Below, one piece after another: positions 25,350 through 33,438 of a stretch of 64,000 bases of DNA. The stretch's first letter is position 1. The number at the start of each line of letters is the position of its first letter. This stretch comes from Tenacibaculum pelagium (lineage in GTDB: Bacteria > Bacteroidota > Bacteroidia > Flavobacteriales > Flavobacteriaceae). The DNA lies in contig NZ_JACGLS010000004.1 of assembly GCF_014062345.1 (NCBI RefSeq), positions 62,001 to 126,000 of the forward strand. Reading direction: 5' to 3'. The notes beneath the pieces are model-generated. The model had not been told where the DNA came from. It worked only from the letters and a program-made list of their open reading frames with translations, and searched no databases. The translations under genes and the position numbers were made by a program.

Positions 25350-25786
25350 TCTCTCACCATCTTAATATGCGGAATACCGTCTTCTAAATACTCTTCACCA
25401 ACTTGTTTAAACCCGTGAGATTCGTAGAACTTTTGTAAATAAGTTTGCGCAGATATCGTGATTTTTGTTTCGTTGTAGTTATCAATAATAGCTTGTATAG
25501 AAACTTTAATTAAATCGTGTCCGTAACCAAATTTACGTTCGGTATCTTTTACAACTACTCTACCAATACTTGGAGTATCAAAATATTCTCCACTATTAAA
25601 TAAACGAGTATAGGCAATAATTTTACCTTCTTTAGTTCCTATAACATGTAATGCTTTTTGATCTTTAAAATCAATATCTTGATATACACAATCTTGCTCT
25701 ACAACAAAAACTTCAGAACGTAATTGAAGTATCTCATACAGTTCTGAAGTTGTTAATTCTTTAAAAGTTTTTACTTTAAATTCCAT
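25346..25786 (-). CDS. GNAT N-acetyltransferase, ElaA-like
   Basis: A 146 aa acetyltransferase. Its beginning FKELTTSELYEILQLRSEVFVVEQDCVY is typical of the ElaA group, and the acetyl-CoA loop is IGRVVVKDTERKFGYGHDLI near residues 75-95. The start is set at the ATG 25786, overlapping the rpiB stop as TAATG; a TTG at 25798 would give four extra residues. Translational coupling with rpiB is likely. The substrate is unknown. Confidence 0.85.
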   Translation of the reverse strand: MEFKVKTFKELTTSELYEILQLRSEVFVVEQDCVYQDIDFKDQKALHVIGTKEGKIIAYTRLFNSGEYFDTPSIGRVVVKDTERKFGYGHDLIKVSIQAIIDNYNETKITISAQTYLQKFYESHGFKQVGEEYLEDGIPHIKMVRD

Positions 25787-26220
25787 TAGCAATCGCAAGC
25801 TATTTTGTTTACTCTATTTGCATGACGACCACCTTCAAATTCTGTAGATAAGAAAATCTTTACAAAACCTAACGCTTGTTGTAAAGACACAAAACGAGCT
25901 GGAATTGTTAACACATTTGCATCGTTATGTTGGCGTGTTAGTTCAACCAATTCATTATTCCAACATAAAGCAGCACGTACACCTTGATGTTTATTAGCGG
26001 TCATTTGCGCTCCGTTACCACTTCCACATAAAATAATACCCATTTCTGCCTGACCAGTTTCTACAGCTTCAGCTGCTGGATGAATAGCATCTGGGTAATC
26101 CATAGAATCATTCGTATTGGTTCCAAAGTTAATTACCTTATGTCCTAATTCTTCTAAAAGTTGTACGATTTCAAATTTATATTCGGTACCAGCATGGTCG
26201 TTTCCTACAGCAATTGTCAT
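25786..26220 (-). CDS. rpiB: Ribose-5-phosphate isomerase B
   Basis: A 144 aa enzyme interconverting ribose 5-phosphate and ribulose 5-phosphate. The sequence starts IAVGNDHAGTEYK and contains the phosphate-binding and catalytic ILCGSGNGAQMTANKHQGVRAA segment, where family members have a Cys and a Thr/Ser as acid-base residues. The R(H)ANRVNK motif near the C-terminus is intact. It is transcribed away from the AT-rich gap; its promoter's TTG overlaps a DnaA-like box. Operon with the GNAT gene. Confidence 0.95.
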   Translation of the reverse strand: MTIAVGNDHAGTEYKFEIVQLLEELGHKVINFGTNTNDSMDYPDAIHPAAEAVETGQAEMGIILCGSGNGAQMTANKHQGVRAALCWNNELVELTRQHNDANVLTIPARFVSLQQALGFVKIFLSTEFEGGRHANRVNKIACDC

Positions 26221-26251
26221 AATATGTTGATTTTAATTTAGTTGTGAGTTA

Positions 26252-26279
26252 CAAAAATACAGTTATTCACGGTTATCAA
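26252..26279 (-). promoter_or_regulatory. rpiB promoter overlapping a DnaA-type box
   Basis: Minus-strand TATTTTTG at 26252-26259 and TTG at 26277-26279 with a 17 nt spacer. The TTG lies inside the TTATCAACA box at 26273-26281. Confidence 0.65.
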
Positions 26280-26306
26280 CAGTAATTAACAATGCTTTTT
26301 TTAGCA

Positions 26307-26327
26307 TTCTTAATAACCTATTAAGAA
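26307..26327. repeat. Inverted repeat in the AT-rich gap
   Basis: Nine-bp perfect arms TTCTTAATA / TATTAAGAA with 3 nt loop ACC, next to the first DnaA-like boxes. Just before it lies a weaker hairpin AATGCT/AGCATT (26291-26308). Confidence 0.5.
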
Positions 26328-26602
26328 TAAAGTACTTAACCTTATTATTAAAATGTTAAGAACTAATGGTAGATTTTAAAAAGATTATTTGATTATTTAC
26401 ATTTTTTTTACAATACAAGAACTACTATTACATATGCAACTTTTTTTTTGAGTTTTTAATGAACATTTATCAACATAAAATTAACCTCTTATTTACATTT
26501 AAAATTAAATTAACTATTCATAATTTTAAGTGAATAGCTGTTTATAAGTTTTGTTAATAACTCTAATTTATTATTGATTTTTAAGATTTTAAGAAGCTAA
26601 TA

Positions 26603-26626
26603 ACTTGTTAGTTTATTTTAACAAGT
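26603..26626. repeat. Inverted repeat in the middle of the AT-rich gap
   Basis: ACTTGTTA and TAACAAGT with an 8 nt loop, between the inner pair of DnaA-like boxes. Confidence 0.5.
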
Positions 26627-26977
26627 GATACCACCAAAAAATTAATAAACTATTTATTGTACATATTAACACACTATAATAACCATCATTCCTTTTTTTA
26701 AAATTTAAAAATCTTTTTTATTAATAATATAATATGTTGATAACATCAATTTTTTAAATTTAAAGATTTTTAGATAGTTTAAACTCTTTAGTAAAAACTA
26801 AAGTATATTGTTTTTAAAAAAAGGAAAGTTGCTAAATTTTTGCAATTAAAACTAAGCTTGTTGATAAGTAAGAGTAAAAAGAAACTTTAGTTAAATTAAT
26901 AGTAGTAAATGTATGAGGTATCTACTAAATATCTTTTTTAGTTTATAAGCTATGGTTAACTTCTGAAAATTAAATAC

Positions 26978-27000
26978 TTGGGTATCGCTCAGCGATTAAA
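26978..27000. repeat. Second copy of the TTG-TATCGCT..GCGATTAAA element
   Basis: TTG at 26978-26980, two bases, then TATCGCTCAGCGATTAAA (26983-27000). The copy at 4531-4553 has the same TTG and spacing. Here no TAnnTTTG follows, so it may be a dispersed palindrome and not a promoter. It overlaps the end of the small ORF on the minus strand. Confidence 0.5.
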
Positions 27001-27163
27001 CTGTTTTTTTCTGCTTTTTAAGCAAGTAAACAGTGTCTTTAGCTTTAACTAACTCTGTAGGTGTTTTTTTGTTTAAAGTCGTGTTTATACTCACTACAGT
27101 AACAATTATTCCTGTAATAAATATAAATATAAATAAAGCGATTATTTTACGTAAGCTTTTCAT
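26996..27163 (-). CDS. Small single-pass membrane protein (55 aa), unknown
   Basis: ATG at 27163, TAA at 26996-26998. The protein starts MKSLRKIIALFIF, has one transmembrane helix at about residues 7-25 (IIALFIFIFITGIIVTVVS), then a polar, Lys-rich tail with TPTELVKAKDTVYLLKKQKK. Orientation would place the tail outside or in the cytoplasm depending on the N-terminal positives (probably N-in, tail periplasmic). It lies 76 nt after the lipid kinase gene on the same strand and might be co-transcribed; a hairpin AACGTCTT/AAGACGTT sits just before its ATG (27168-27192). Function unknown. Confidence 0.55.
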   Translation of the reverse strand: MKSLRKIIALFIFIFITGIIVTVVSINTTLNKKTPTELVKAKDTVYLLKKQKKTV

Positions 27164-27239
27164 TATTAACGTCTTCTTGTTATAAAGACGTTAAATTTTG
27201 AGAAATGTTACACTATAATTAAGATTTTTTTAACTTTTT

Positions 27240-28151
27240 TTAAGGAATTATAAACTGAATTGCGCCTTTAACCACCGAAGCTTTAACTTTTCCTTTACCA
27301 ATTAATTCTCCATCTGCTTGAATAAAAGGTTGATCTTTTATAGTAATTGGAGTTATTAACAGCTCTTTTGATAAGTGTGTTTCTACCTTTTTATGTTTAA
27401 CTATTAACCCGTTATATAGTTTTTTAAGATGAAATGTTAAATCCCAAAAATTTAAATTTTTAGCTATTGTAATATCAAATAAACCATTTGTAGAATCTTT
27501 ATAATCAGTTAATTGCATTCCTCCAGCAGAATATTTACATATTCCGAACAGAGTCATTAAACATTTAGTTTCAATTGTTTTATTGTTAATTTCTACTTTA
27601 AAAGAAGTTTTTTTGTAAAGTAATAACCCAGCTATTCCACTTAATAAATAAGCAATAGGACCAAAACGTTTTAATTTATTCAATTTATTAACAACATATC
27701 CATCATATCCAATTCCCGCAACATTATTAAAATATGCTGAAGTTTTAGTTAGTTTAAGGTGCCCTATATCTTGAAAAATTGACTTTTTTTCTTGAATCAA
27801 ATTAATCGATTGCTCAATGTTATTAGGTATGTTATAAGTCTTAATCCAATCGTTTCCTGTACCTAAAGGAATTATACCTACAGTAATATCAGAAGTTTTT
27901 GCATATCTTTGTGTCATAATTCCGTTTACTACGTGATGTAGTGTACCGTCTCCACCAACGGAAATTATATTTCTATAACCTTGTTGAATAGCAGTGTGTA
28001 CCAATTCAATTTCGTGTTTAGAATACTGCGTAAAAGCGTAAGAAAAATCGATATTTTTTTCGTTTAATAATTGCTCGATTTCTTTCCAATTTTTAGAAAG
28101 TTTTTTGTTTCCAGAAGCAGGATTTGCAATTATAAACCAAGAATGTATCAT
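27240..28151 (-). CDS. Diacylglycerol/lipid kinase, YegS/DgkB-like
   Basis: A 303 aa lipid kinase of the DAGK catalytic family. The start FIIANPASGNKKLSK and the nucleotide-binding ISVGGDGTLHHVVNGIM (GGDGT) near residue 65 are diagnostic; PLGTGNDW follows near 95-102. Members phosphorylate diacylglycerol, ceramide or similar lipids. An upstream in-frame ATG (28190) exists, but the MIHSW start at 28151 leads directly into the conserved first strand, and the promoter-like TATTTTGG (minus strand) lies between them. It points towards the candidate origin. Confidence 0.85.
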   Translation of the reverse strand: MIHSWFIIANPASGNKKLSKNWKEIEQLLNEKNIDFSYAFTQYSKHEIELVHTAIQQGYRNIISVGGDGTLHHVVNGIMTQRYAKTSDITVGIIPLGTGNDWIKTYNIPNNIEQSINLIQEKKSIFQDIGHLKLTKTSAYFNNVAGIGYDGYVVNKLNKLKRFGPIAYLLSGIAGLLLYKKTSFKVEINNKTIETKCLMTLFGICKYSAGGMQLTDYKDSTNGLFDITIAKNLNFWDLTFHLKKLYNGLIVKHKKVETHLSKELLITPITIKDQPFIQADGELIGKGKVKASVVKGAIQFIIP

Positions 28152-28265
28152 GTAAAATAATAAATAATTGCGCCAAAATACAAAATACATTCATAACAGT
28201 TATTTAATAATAATTCAGTTGATTTATTTGTATTTTGGTAAAAATTAAAATAAGAAGAAAGATTA

Positions 28266-30482
28266 ATGACTAGAAAGAAAAAAATCTACAAGAAAAAAGG
28301 TAAAATAATTAAAGACCTTACCAGAAATATTTTTAAAATACTTAACGAAGACAGTAATAAATATTACAATTATAAGCAAATTGCTGGTAAAATGGGAATT
28401 TCTGATACAGATGGAAAAACCCAAATACTTAAAAAATTAACAGAATTAACAGCTACCAAAAAAATTAAAGAGATAGATAGAGGTAAGTTTCAAATTAATG
28501 AAGACCGAAAATATCATATCGGTACCTTAGATTTAACTTCTAATGGAAATGGATATTTTATGTCTGATGATTTTGAAAAAGATATATTTATTCCTTCTAT
28601 AAATTTGGGTAAAGGATTACATCAAGATACTGTAAAAGCCTACGTATATAAAAAACGTAGATCAAATAAGTTCGAAGCTGAAGTTGTAGATGTTATAGAA
28701 CGTAAAAAGACAGAGTTTGTTGGAGTTTTACAAATGAATAAAAACTTCGGATTTGTTATACCAGATAGTAACAAAATGTATGCTGATTTATTTGTTGCTC
28801 AAAACAAAATTAACGGAGCAGAAGATGGTGATAAGGTAGTTGTAGAAATGACCGATTGGCCAGAAAACTCTAAAAACCCGTTTGGAAAAATTACGCAAGT
28901 TTTAGGTAAACCAGGAGACCATGATACAGAGATACATTCTATTTTATTAGAATATGGTTTACCTTTTGAATTTCCAAAGGAAGTAGAAGAAGACGCAGAA
29001 AAATTATCTTTAGAAATAACCAAAGAAGAAATTGCAAAGCGACGTGATATGCGTAGTGATTTAACTTTTACAATCGATCCTAAAGATGCTAAAGATTTTG
29101 ATGATGCTTTATCGTTTACCAAACTAGAAAATGGTAATTACGAAATAGGAATCCATATTGCAGATGTTTCACATTATGTACAACCAAAAACTATTTTAGA
29201 TGATGAAGCTTACGACAGAGCAACATCGGTTTATTTAGTAGATAGAGTTGTACCAATGTTACCAGAAATGTTGAGTAATGGTGCTTGTTCTTTACGACCA
29301 CATGAAGAAAAATTAACTTTTTCTGCAGTGTTCGAAATGAATGAAAAAGCACAAATTGTTAACCAATGGTTTGGAAGAACAGTTACGTATTCAGATCAAC
29401 GATTTGCATATGAAGAGGCACAATCTATTATAGAAAATTGTAAAATTTCTGAAGATATTCAATCGTATACAATGCCTTTAGAAACTTCAATTATCGATAA
29501 GCAATATGAAGTTTCTCCAGAGATAGTTGAAGCTACTTTAAAATTAGATGAATTAGCCAAAAAGATGCGTAAGAAACGTATGAAATCTGGAGCTATTTCT
29601 TTTGATAGAGTTGAAGTAAAATTTAATTTAGATGAAGATGCAAACCCGATTGGCGTATTCTTTAAAGAAGCGAAAGATGCTAATAAATTAATTGAAGAAT
29701 TTATGTTATTAGCAAATAAAAAAGTAGCAGAGTTTATTGGTTTAGAAAAAGGAAAGCCTAGTAAAAATACTTTTGTATACCGTGTTCACGATGAACCAGA
29801 TGTTGAAAAATTAGCTTCGTTACAAAATATTATTGGCAAGTTTGGTTATAAGATTAATACTGAAACAAAAGAAAAAACATCACAATCGTTAAATAAATTA
29901 TTAGCAGATGTTCATGGTAAAGGTGAAGCCAATATGGTTGAAACTTTAGCAATTCGATCAATGAGTAAAGCTGCTTATACAACTCAAAACGTTGGGCATT
30001 ATGGATTAGCTTTTGATTATTATTCACATTTTACATCCCCTATTCGTCGTTACCCTGATGTGATGACGCATCGTTTATTACAACATTATTTAGATGGAGG
30101 AAAATCTCTTAATGCTGAAATTTATGAAGAAAGATGTAAACACACTTCTAAGATGGAAGAATTAGCTTCGAAAGCTGAGCGTGATTCTATTAAATACATG
30201 CAAGTTAAATACATGCAAGATCATCAAGATGAAGAATTCGAAGGTGTTATTTCTGGAGTTACCGAGTGGGGAATTTATGTAGAAATAAAATCTAATAAAT
30301 GTGAAGGAATGGTACGTATTCGTGATATTAAAGATGATTATTATATTTTTGATGAAAAGCAGTACGCTATTGTAGGTCAGTCAACTAAAAACGTAATTCA
30401 ACTAGGAGATGAAGTTGTAGTAAAAGTTAAAAAGACCGATTTAGAACGTAAGCATTTAGATTTTAATTTAATTTCTCACTAA
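28266..30482 (+). CDS. rnr: Ribonuclease R
   Basis: A 738 aa 3'-5' exoribonuclease that degrades structured RNA. Domain order: N-terminal helix-turn-helix-like part (about 15-75), two cold-shock domains (about 80-220), the RNB catalytic domain with DPKDAKDFDD at 271-280 (Asp residues bind Mg2+), YSHFTSPIRRYPDVMTHR near 590-607, and the C-terminal S1 domain (GVISGVTEWGIYVEI). The N-terminus is Lys-rich as in RNase R, unlike RNase II. It stands alone on the plus strand to the right of the candidate origin. Confidence 0.96.
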   Translation: MTRKKKIYKKKGKIIKDLTRNIFKILNEDSNKYYNYKQIAGKMGISDTDGKTQILKKLTELTATKKIKEIDRGKFQINEDRKYHIGTLDLTSNGNGYFMSDDFEKDIFIPSINLGKGLHQDTVKAYVYKKRRSNKFEAEVVDVIERKKTEFVGVLQMNKNFGFVIPDSNKMYADLFVAQNKINGAEDGDKVVVEMTDWPENSKNPFGKITQVLGKPGDHDTEIHSILLEYGLPFEFPKEVEEDAEKLSLEITKEEIAKRRDMRSDLTFTIDPKDAKDFDDALSFTKLENGNYEIGIHIADVSHYVQPKTILDDEAYDRATSVYLVDRVVPMLPEMLSNGACSLRPHEEKLTFSAVFEMNEKAQIVNQWFGRTVTYSDQRFAYEEAQSIIENCKISEDIQSYTMPLETSIIDKQYEVSPEIVEATLKLDELAKKMRKKRMKSGAISFDRVEVKFNLDEDANPIGVFFKEAKDANKLIEEFMLLANKKVAEFIGLEKGKPSKNTFVYRVHDEPDVEKLASLQNIIGKFGYKINTETKEKTSQSLNKLLADVHGKGEANMVETLAIRSMSKAAYTTQNVGHYGLAFDYYSHFTSPIRRYPDVMTHRLLQHYLDGGKSLNAEIYEERCKHTSKMEELASKAERDSIKYMQVKYMQDHQDEEFEGVISGVTEWGIYVEIKSNKCEGMVRIRDIKDDYYIFDEKQYAIVGQSTKNVIQLGDEVVVKVKKTDLERKHLDFNLISH

Positions 30483-30561
30483 TTTCTTAGATTCTGCAAC
30501 AATAAATTTTAATATTTGTCTTTATAGTATTGGTATAGTTATTGGGTATATCTAATAATTA

Positions 30562-31251
30562 ATGAAAGTTAAGATGAAAAAAATAGTAATTTTAAGTTTG
30601 TTTTTGATGACTGTTTTAGCATCAGCTCAAACAACTATAAATAAAAAATTAGGAGATTTTTCTGAAATTAAAATTTTCAATGGAATAGATGTTGAATTGA
30701 TAAAATCAGATGAATCTAAAATAATTATTTCAGGAGAAAAGGCTGAAAAAGTTAAGGTTAAAACTAGTAATAATACTTTACGAGTTTCTTTAAAATTTCC
30801 TGAAACTACTGCAGAAGGTAAAGTTAAAGTTATTCTTTATTATGCTAATAATTTAAACATTATTGATGCTAATGAAGGAGCTGTAATTACCAGTAAAGAA
30901 ATTAAACAACCTAAGATAGAAATAAAGGCTCAAGAAGGTGCTTTTATTAATATGGTGGTAAATGTTAAGCATTTAAAGGTAAAAAGCTCTTCAGGGGCTG
31001 TTATTAAGCTTTCAGGTTCAACTAAAAACCAAAATGTTGCTGCAGATTTAGGTGGAATGTATCATGGTTATAATGTTGAAGTTTCTGCTATGACAATAGT
31101 TAAAGCTGGATCAGGATCGAAAGTAGAAGTGCAAGCAGGTGAAACTTTAGATGCAAAAGTATCTTTTGGAGGATCTATTTTTTACAAAGGAACACCAGAA
31201 GTATTTAAAGATAAAAAAGTAATTGGTGGTGTAATAGAACACAGAAGTTAA
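30562..31251 (+). CDS. Head-GIN domain (DUF2807) secreted protein
   Basis: A 229 aa protein with a signal peptide (from MKKIVILSLFLMTVLASAQ; a second ATG at 30574 starts the core signal and could be the true start). The mature part is a DUF2807 head-GIN beta-solenoid, seen in repeated short strands (FSEIKIFNGIDVELI, IIDANEGAVITSKEI, LKVKSSSGAVIKLSG, GSKVEVQAG). Such domains are common outer-surface modules in Bacteroidota with unknown role. It precedes tatA by 34 nt but a TATCTTTG box lies between, so it may be separately expressed. Confidence 0.85.
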   Translation: MKVKMKKIVILSLFLMTVLASAQTTINKKLGDFSEIKIFNGIDVELIKSDESKIIISGEKAEKVKVKTSNNTLRVSLKFPETTAEGKVKVILYYANNLNIIDANEGAVITSKEIKQPKIEIKAQEGAFINMVVNVKHLKVKSSSGAVIKLSGSTKNQNVAADLGGMYHGYNVEVSAMTIVKAGSGSKVEVQAGETLDAKVSFGGSIFYKGTPEVFKDKKVIGGVIEHRS

Positions 31252-31256
31252 TTTTG

Positions 31257-31264
31257 TATCTTTG
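31257..31264 (+). promoter_or_regulatory. -7 box of tatA
   Basis: TATCTTTG, 21 nt before the ATG at 31286. Confidence 0.55.
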
Positions 31265-31285
31265 TAGTGTAAAATTTAATATAAA

Positions 31286-31468
31286 ATGATCTCAAACGCT
31301 ATATTTTTAGGAATGATTGGACCTTGGCAAATTGCCATCGTAGTTGCATTAGTTTTATTAATGTTTGGAGGAAAGAAAATTCCAGAATTAATGAAAGGTT
31401 TAGGTACCGGAATTAAAGAATTTAAAGATGCTACCAAAACAGAAGAAGAAGGCACAGAAGAAAAATAA
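31286..31468 (+). CDS. tatA: Sec-independent protein translocase subunit TatA/E
   Basis: A 60 aa protein with the TatA plan: one N-terminal transmembrane helix (residues 10-27, IGPWQIAIVVALVLLMFG), the hinge FGGKKIPELMKGLG and an amphipathic helix, then an acidic tail. TatA oligomers form the channel for folded proteins with twin-arginine signals. No tatB or tatC is in the window, so tatC must be elsewhere. It ends at a strong bidirectional terminator. Confidence 0.9.
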   Translation: MISNAIFLGMIGPWQIAIVVALVLLMFGGKKIPELMKGLGTGIKEFKDATKTEEEGTEEK

Positions 31469-31486
31469 TTAATATATTCTTTATAT

Positions 31487-31520
31487 AAAAAAACCGAAAC
31501 TATTAAGTTTCGGTTTTTTT
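31487..31520. terminator. Bidirectional terminator, 15-bp perfect stem
   Basis: AAAAAAACCGAAACT and its complement around loop ATTA; separates tatA from the convergent YbjQ gene. Confidence 0.9.
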
Positions 31521-31525
31521 ATTTA

Positions 31526-31843
31526 TTATAATTTAACTGCAGTTCCAGAGGCAGTAACCATGAGCATTCCACCATTTTTACCAACAGTTTCATAGTCTAA
31601 ATCAATACCTACGATAGCATCAGCACCATACTTCATAGCTCTTTCTTTCATTTCTTTAAGAGCGCTATCTTTAGCTTGTCTCAATACTTTTTCATAAGAA
31701 CCAGAACGACCACCTACAATATCTCTAATACCAGCAAAGAAGTCTTTTATAATATTAGCACCGATTATTGTTTCCCCTGTAACAATACCTAAATATTCTT
31801 TTACAGGTTTATTTTCAATGCTATGTGTAGTAGTTAATATCAT
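31526..31843 (-). CDS. YbjQ/DUF74 family protein
   Basis: A 105 aa protein starting [30 protein letters not shown], the typical N-terminus of the YbjQ family, followed by [21 protein letters not shown] and [15 protein letters not shown]. The family forms pentamers and may bind metals, with no clear function. The chosen ATG (31843) follows the SPFH stop by 4 nt; a TTG at 31867 would overlap it. Operon with the SPFH protein, a pairing that suggests membrane association (inference). Confidence 0.85.
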   Translation of the reverse strand: MILTTTHSIENKPVKEYLGIVTGETIIGANIIKDFFAGIRDIVGGRSGSYEKVLRQAKDSALKEMKERAMKYGADAIVGIDLDYETVGKNGGMLMVTASGTAVKL

Positions 31844-31847
31844 ACTA

Positions 31848-32765
31848 TTATTTATCTTTTTTAGCATTCTTCATAGCTTCACCAATTTGATTACTAGCAG
31901 TAAAACTAGCAACCATATCGTTTAACATTTGGCTACCTGCTTGGGGTGAATTAGGTAACAAAATTAAGTTACTATTTGTTTCTTGACCAATAGATTGTAA
32001 CGTATCATAATGCTGCGTAACAACGATTAAAGCAGATGCTTCCTGACTGTTAATACCTACTTTATTTAAAACTTCTACCGATTCTTCTAAACCACGAGCA
32101 ATCTCACGACGTTGGTCTGCAATACCTTGTCCTTGTAAACGCTTACTTTCAGCTTCTGCTTTAGCACGCTCTACAATTAAAATACGTTGTGCATCACCTT
32201 CAAATTGAGCAGCAATTTTTTCACGTTCAGAAGCATTAATACGGTTCATTGCTTCTTTTACCTGTGCATCTGGATCAATATCTGTTACTAAAGTTTTAAT
32301 AATGTCATAACCATAAGTCATCATTGCATCGTTTAATTCTGATTTTACAGCAATTGCAATATCATCTTTCTTTACGAATACATCATCTAATTTCATTTTA
32401 GGTACTTCTGCACGTACTACATCAAAAACATATGAAGTTATCTGATCGTGTGGATAATCTAATTTATAAAATGCATCGTATACTTTATCTTTAATTACTT
32501 TATACTGCACTGATACTTTTAATTTTACAAATACATCGTCTAATGTTTTTGTTTCAATAATTACATCTAATTGTTGAATTTTTAAACTCAACTTCCCAGC
32601 GATTCTATCAACTAAAGGAATTTTTAAATGTAATCCAGATTGACGAATACTATGGAATCTACCAAAACGCTCTATAATAGCAGCTGTTTGTTGTTTTACA
32701 ATGAAAAAGGAAGATAATAGAATAATGATCCCAAAAAAGATAAATGGATACATGTAAATTGGCAT
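31848..32765 (-). CDS. SPFH/Band 7 (stomatin-like) protein
   Basis: A 305 aa protein with an N-terminal transmembrane helix (residues 4-22) and an SPFH domain ([37 protein letters not shown], about 25-180), then a coiled coil rich in Glu/Ala/Arg ([29 protein letters not shown]). Such proteins assemble rings or patches in the inner membrane and regulate proteases or membrane microdomains. Not NfeD-linked here; the partner is the YbjQ protein. No extra signal peptide. Confidence 0.9.
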   Translation of the reverse strand: MPIYMYPFIFFGIIILLSSFFIVKQQTAAIIERFGRFHSIRQSGLHLKIPLVDRIAGKLSLKIQQLDVIIETKTLDDVFVKLKVSVQYKVIKDKVYDAFYKLDYPHDQITSYVFDVVRAEVPKMKLDDVFVKKDDIAIAVKSELNDAMMTYGYDIIKTLVTDIDPDAQVKEAMNRINASEREKIAAQFEGDAQRILIVERAKAEAESKRLQGQGIADQRREIARGLEESVEVLNKVGINSQEASALIVVTQHYDTLQSIGQETNSNLILLPNSPQAGSQMLNDMVASFTASNQIGEAMKNAKKDK

Positions 32766-32874
32766 AGTCTTATTTTTTTAAGTTAATAATTGATTTAATG
32801 TAAAGATACATATTCTTGTATCTATTTATTTGACGCATTTTTTATTAAATGTTACATGTTTTTCCTTTTCCACT

Positions 32875-32882
32875 TATATTTG
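32875..32882 (+). promoter_or_regulatory. -7 box of the DoxX-family gene
   Basis: TATATTTG; the longer reading from 32856 would start upstream of this box, so ATG 32898 is used. Confidence 0.55.
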
Positions 32883-32897
32883 TTGAAAATCAATTTT

Positions 32898-33296
32898 ATG
32901 GAACTTATACAAAAACACGCTACAGAAATTTTAATTCTGTTATTTTTAATTGTTACTTTTTTACAATCAGGAATCGATAAAGTAACCGACTGGAATGGAA
33001 ATTTATCTTTTATTAAAGGTCACTTTAAAAATTCTCCTTTAAAAAATGTAGTACCTCTTTTATTGGTAATAATTTTAGTAATGGAATTATTAGCTGGTGC
33101 TTTTATGTTTATCGGTATTTTTAATTTAGCAACAACTGGTGATCATAATTTAGCTTTGCTTGGAGTTGAGATTGCAGCTTTGTCCTTAATATTTTTATTA
33201 ATTGGTCAACGTTTAGCAAAAGATTATGCAGGTGCAATGACTTTAGCAGTTTACTTTATAATTACAATTTTTGGAATGTATTTATTAAATAGATAA
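32898..33296 (+). CDS. DoxX-family membrane protein
   Basis: A 132 aa protein with four transmembrane helices (ILILLFLIVTFLQSGIDKV, VVPLLLVIILVMELLAGAFMFIGIF, LALLGVEIAALSLIFLLIGQRLA, GAMTLAVYFIITIFGMYLL). The QSGIDKVTDW segment in helix 1 and the order of helices fit the DoxX family, whose members associate with oxidoreductases. The specific role is unknown. Monocistronic. Confidence 0.75.
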   Translation: MELIQKHATEILILLFLIVTFLQSGIDKVTDWNGNLSFIKGHFKNSPLKNVVPLLLVIILVMELLAGAFMFIGIFNLATTGDHNLALLGVEIAALSLIFLLIGQRLAKDYAGAMTLAVYFIITIFGMYLLNR

Positions 33297-33371
33297 AATT
33301 TATGTAAAATTTATTTTACATAAATTATTTTAATACAAAACCTTCTTAAATCTAATTTTTAAGAGGGTTTT
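33297..33371 (+). terminator. Two hairpins downstream of the DoxX gene
   Basis: A palindrome with 14-bp arms (33297-33310 and 33313-33326, loop TT) is followed by a second hairpin with arms 33337-33350 and 33358-33371 (one mismatch) and a T-rich end. The second is the likely terminator. Confidence 0.65.
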
Positions 33372-33438
33372 ATTATTTTATTAGGTATTTCTATAACTAT
33401 ATTAGTATAAGTCTTTAAAATTAGGTTTAAAAACGTTT

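Larger units (their letters stand above)
26263..26867. other. Candidate replication origin (oriC) with four TTATCAACA boxes
   Basis: A non-coding, very AT-rich stretch. Exact TTATCAACA (one base from the E. coli DnaA box TTATCCACA) occurs at 26273-26281 and 26467-26475 on the plus strand and at 26735-26743 and 26859-26867 on the minus strand, i.e. two pairs facing inwards. Near matches are TTATTCACG at 26263-26271 and TGTTAATAA at 26552-26560. Assuming 78% AT, about 0.02 exact copies would be expected on both strands in 600 bp. Long AT tracts between the boxes could serve as unwinding element. Support from context: parS-like sites 8-10 kb away and the long gap in an otherwise tightly packed window. 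Caveat: the first box overlaps the rpiB promoter. Confidence 0.55.

Noticed and set aside
26881..26960. Coding frames in the AT-rich gap
   Set aside because: Only short frames with low-complexity translation are found in 26221-26995; none has a plausible start with promoter.
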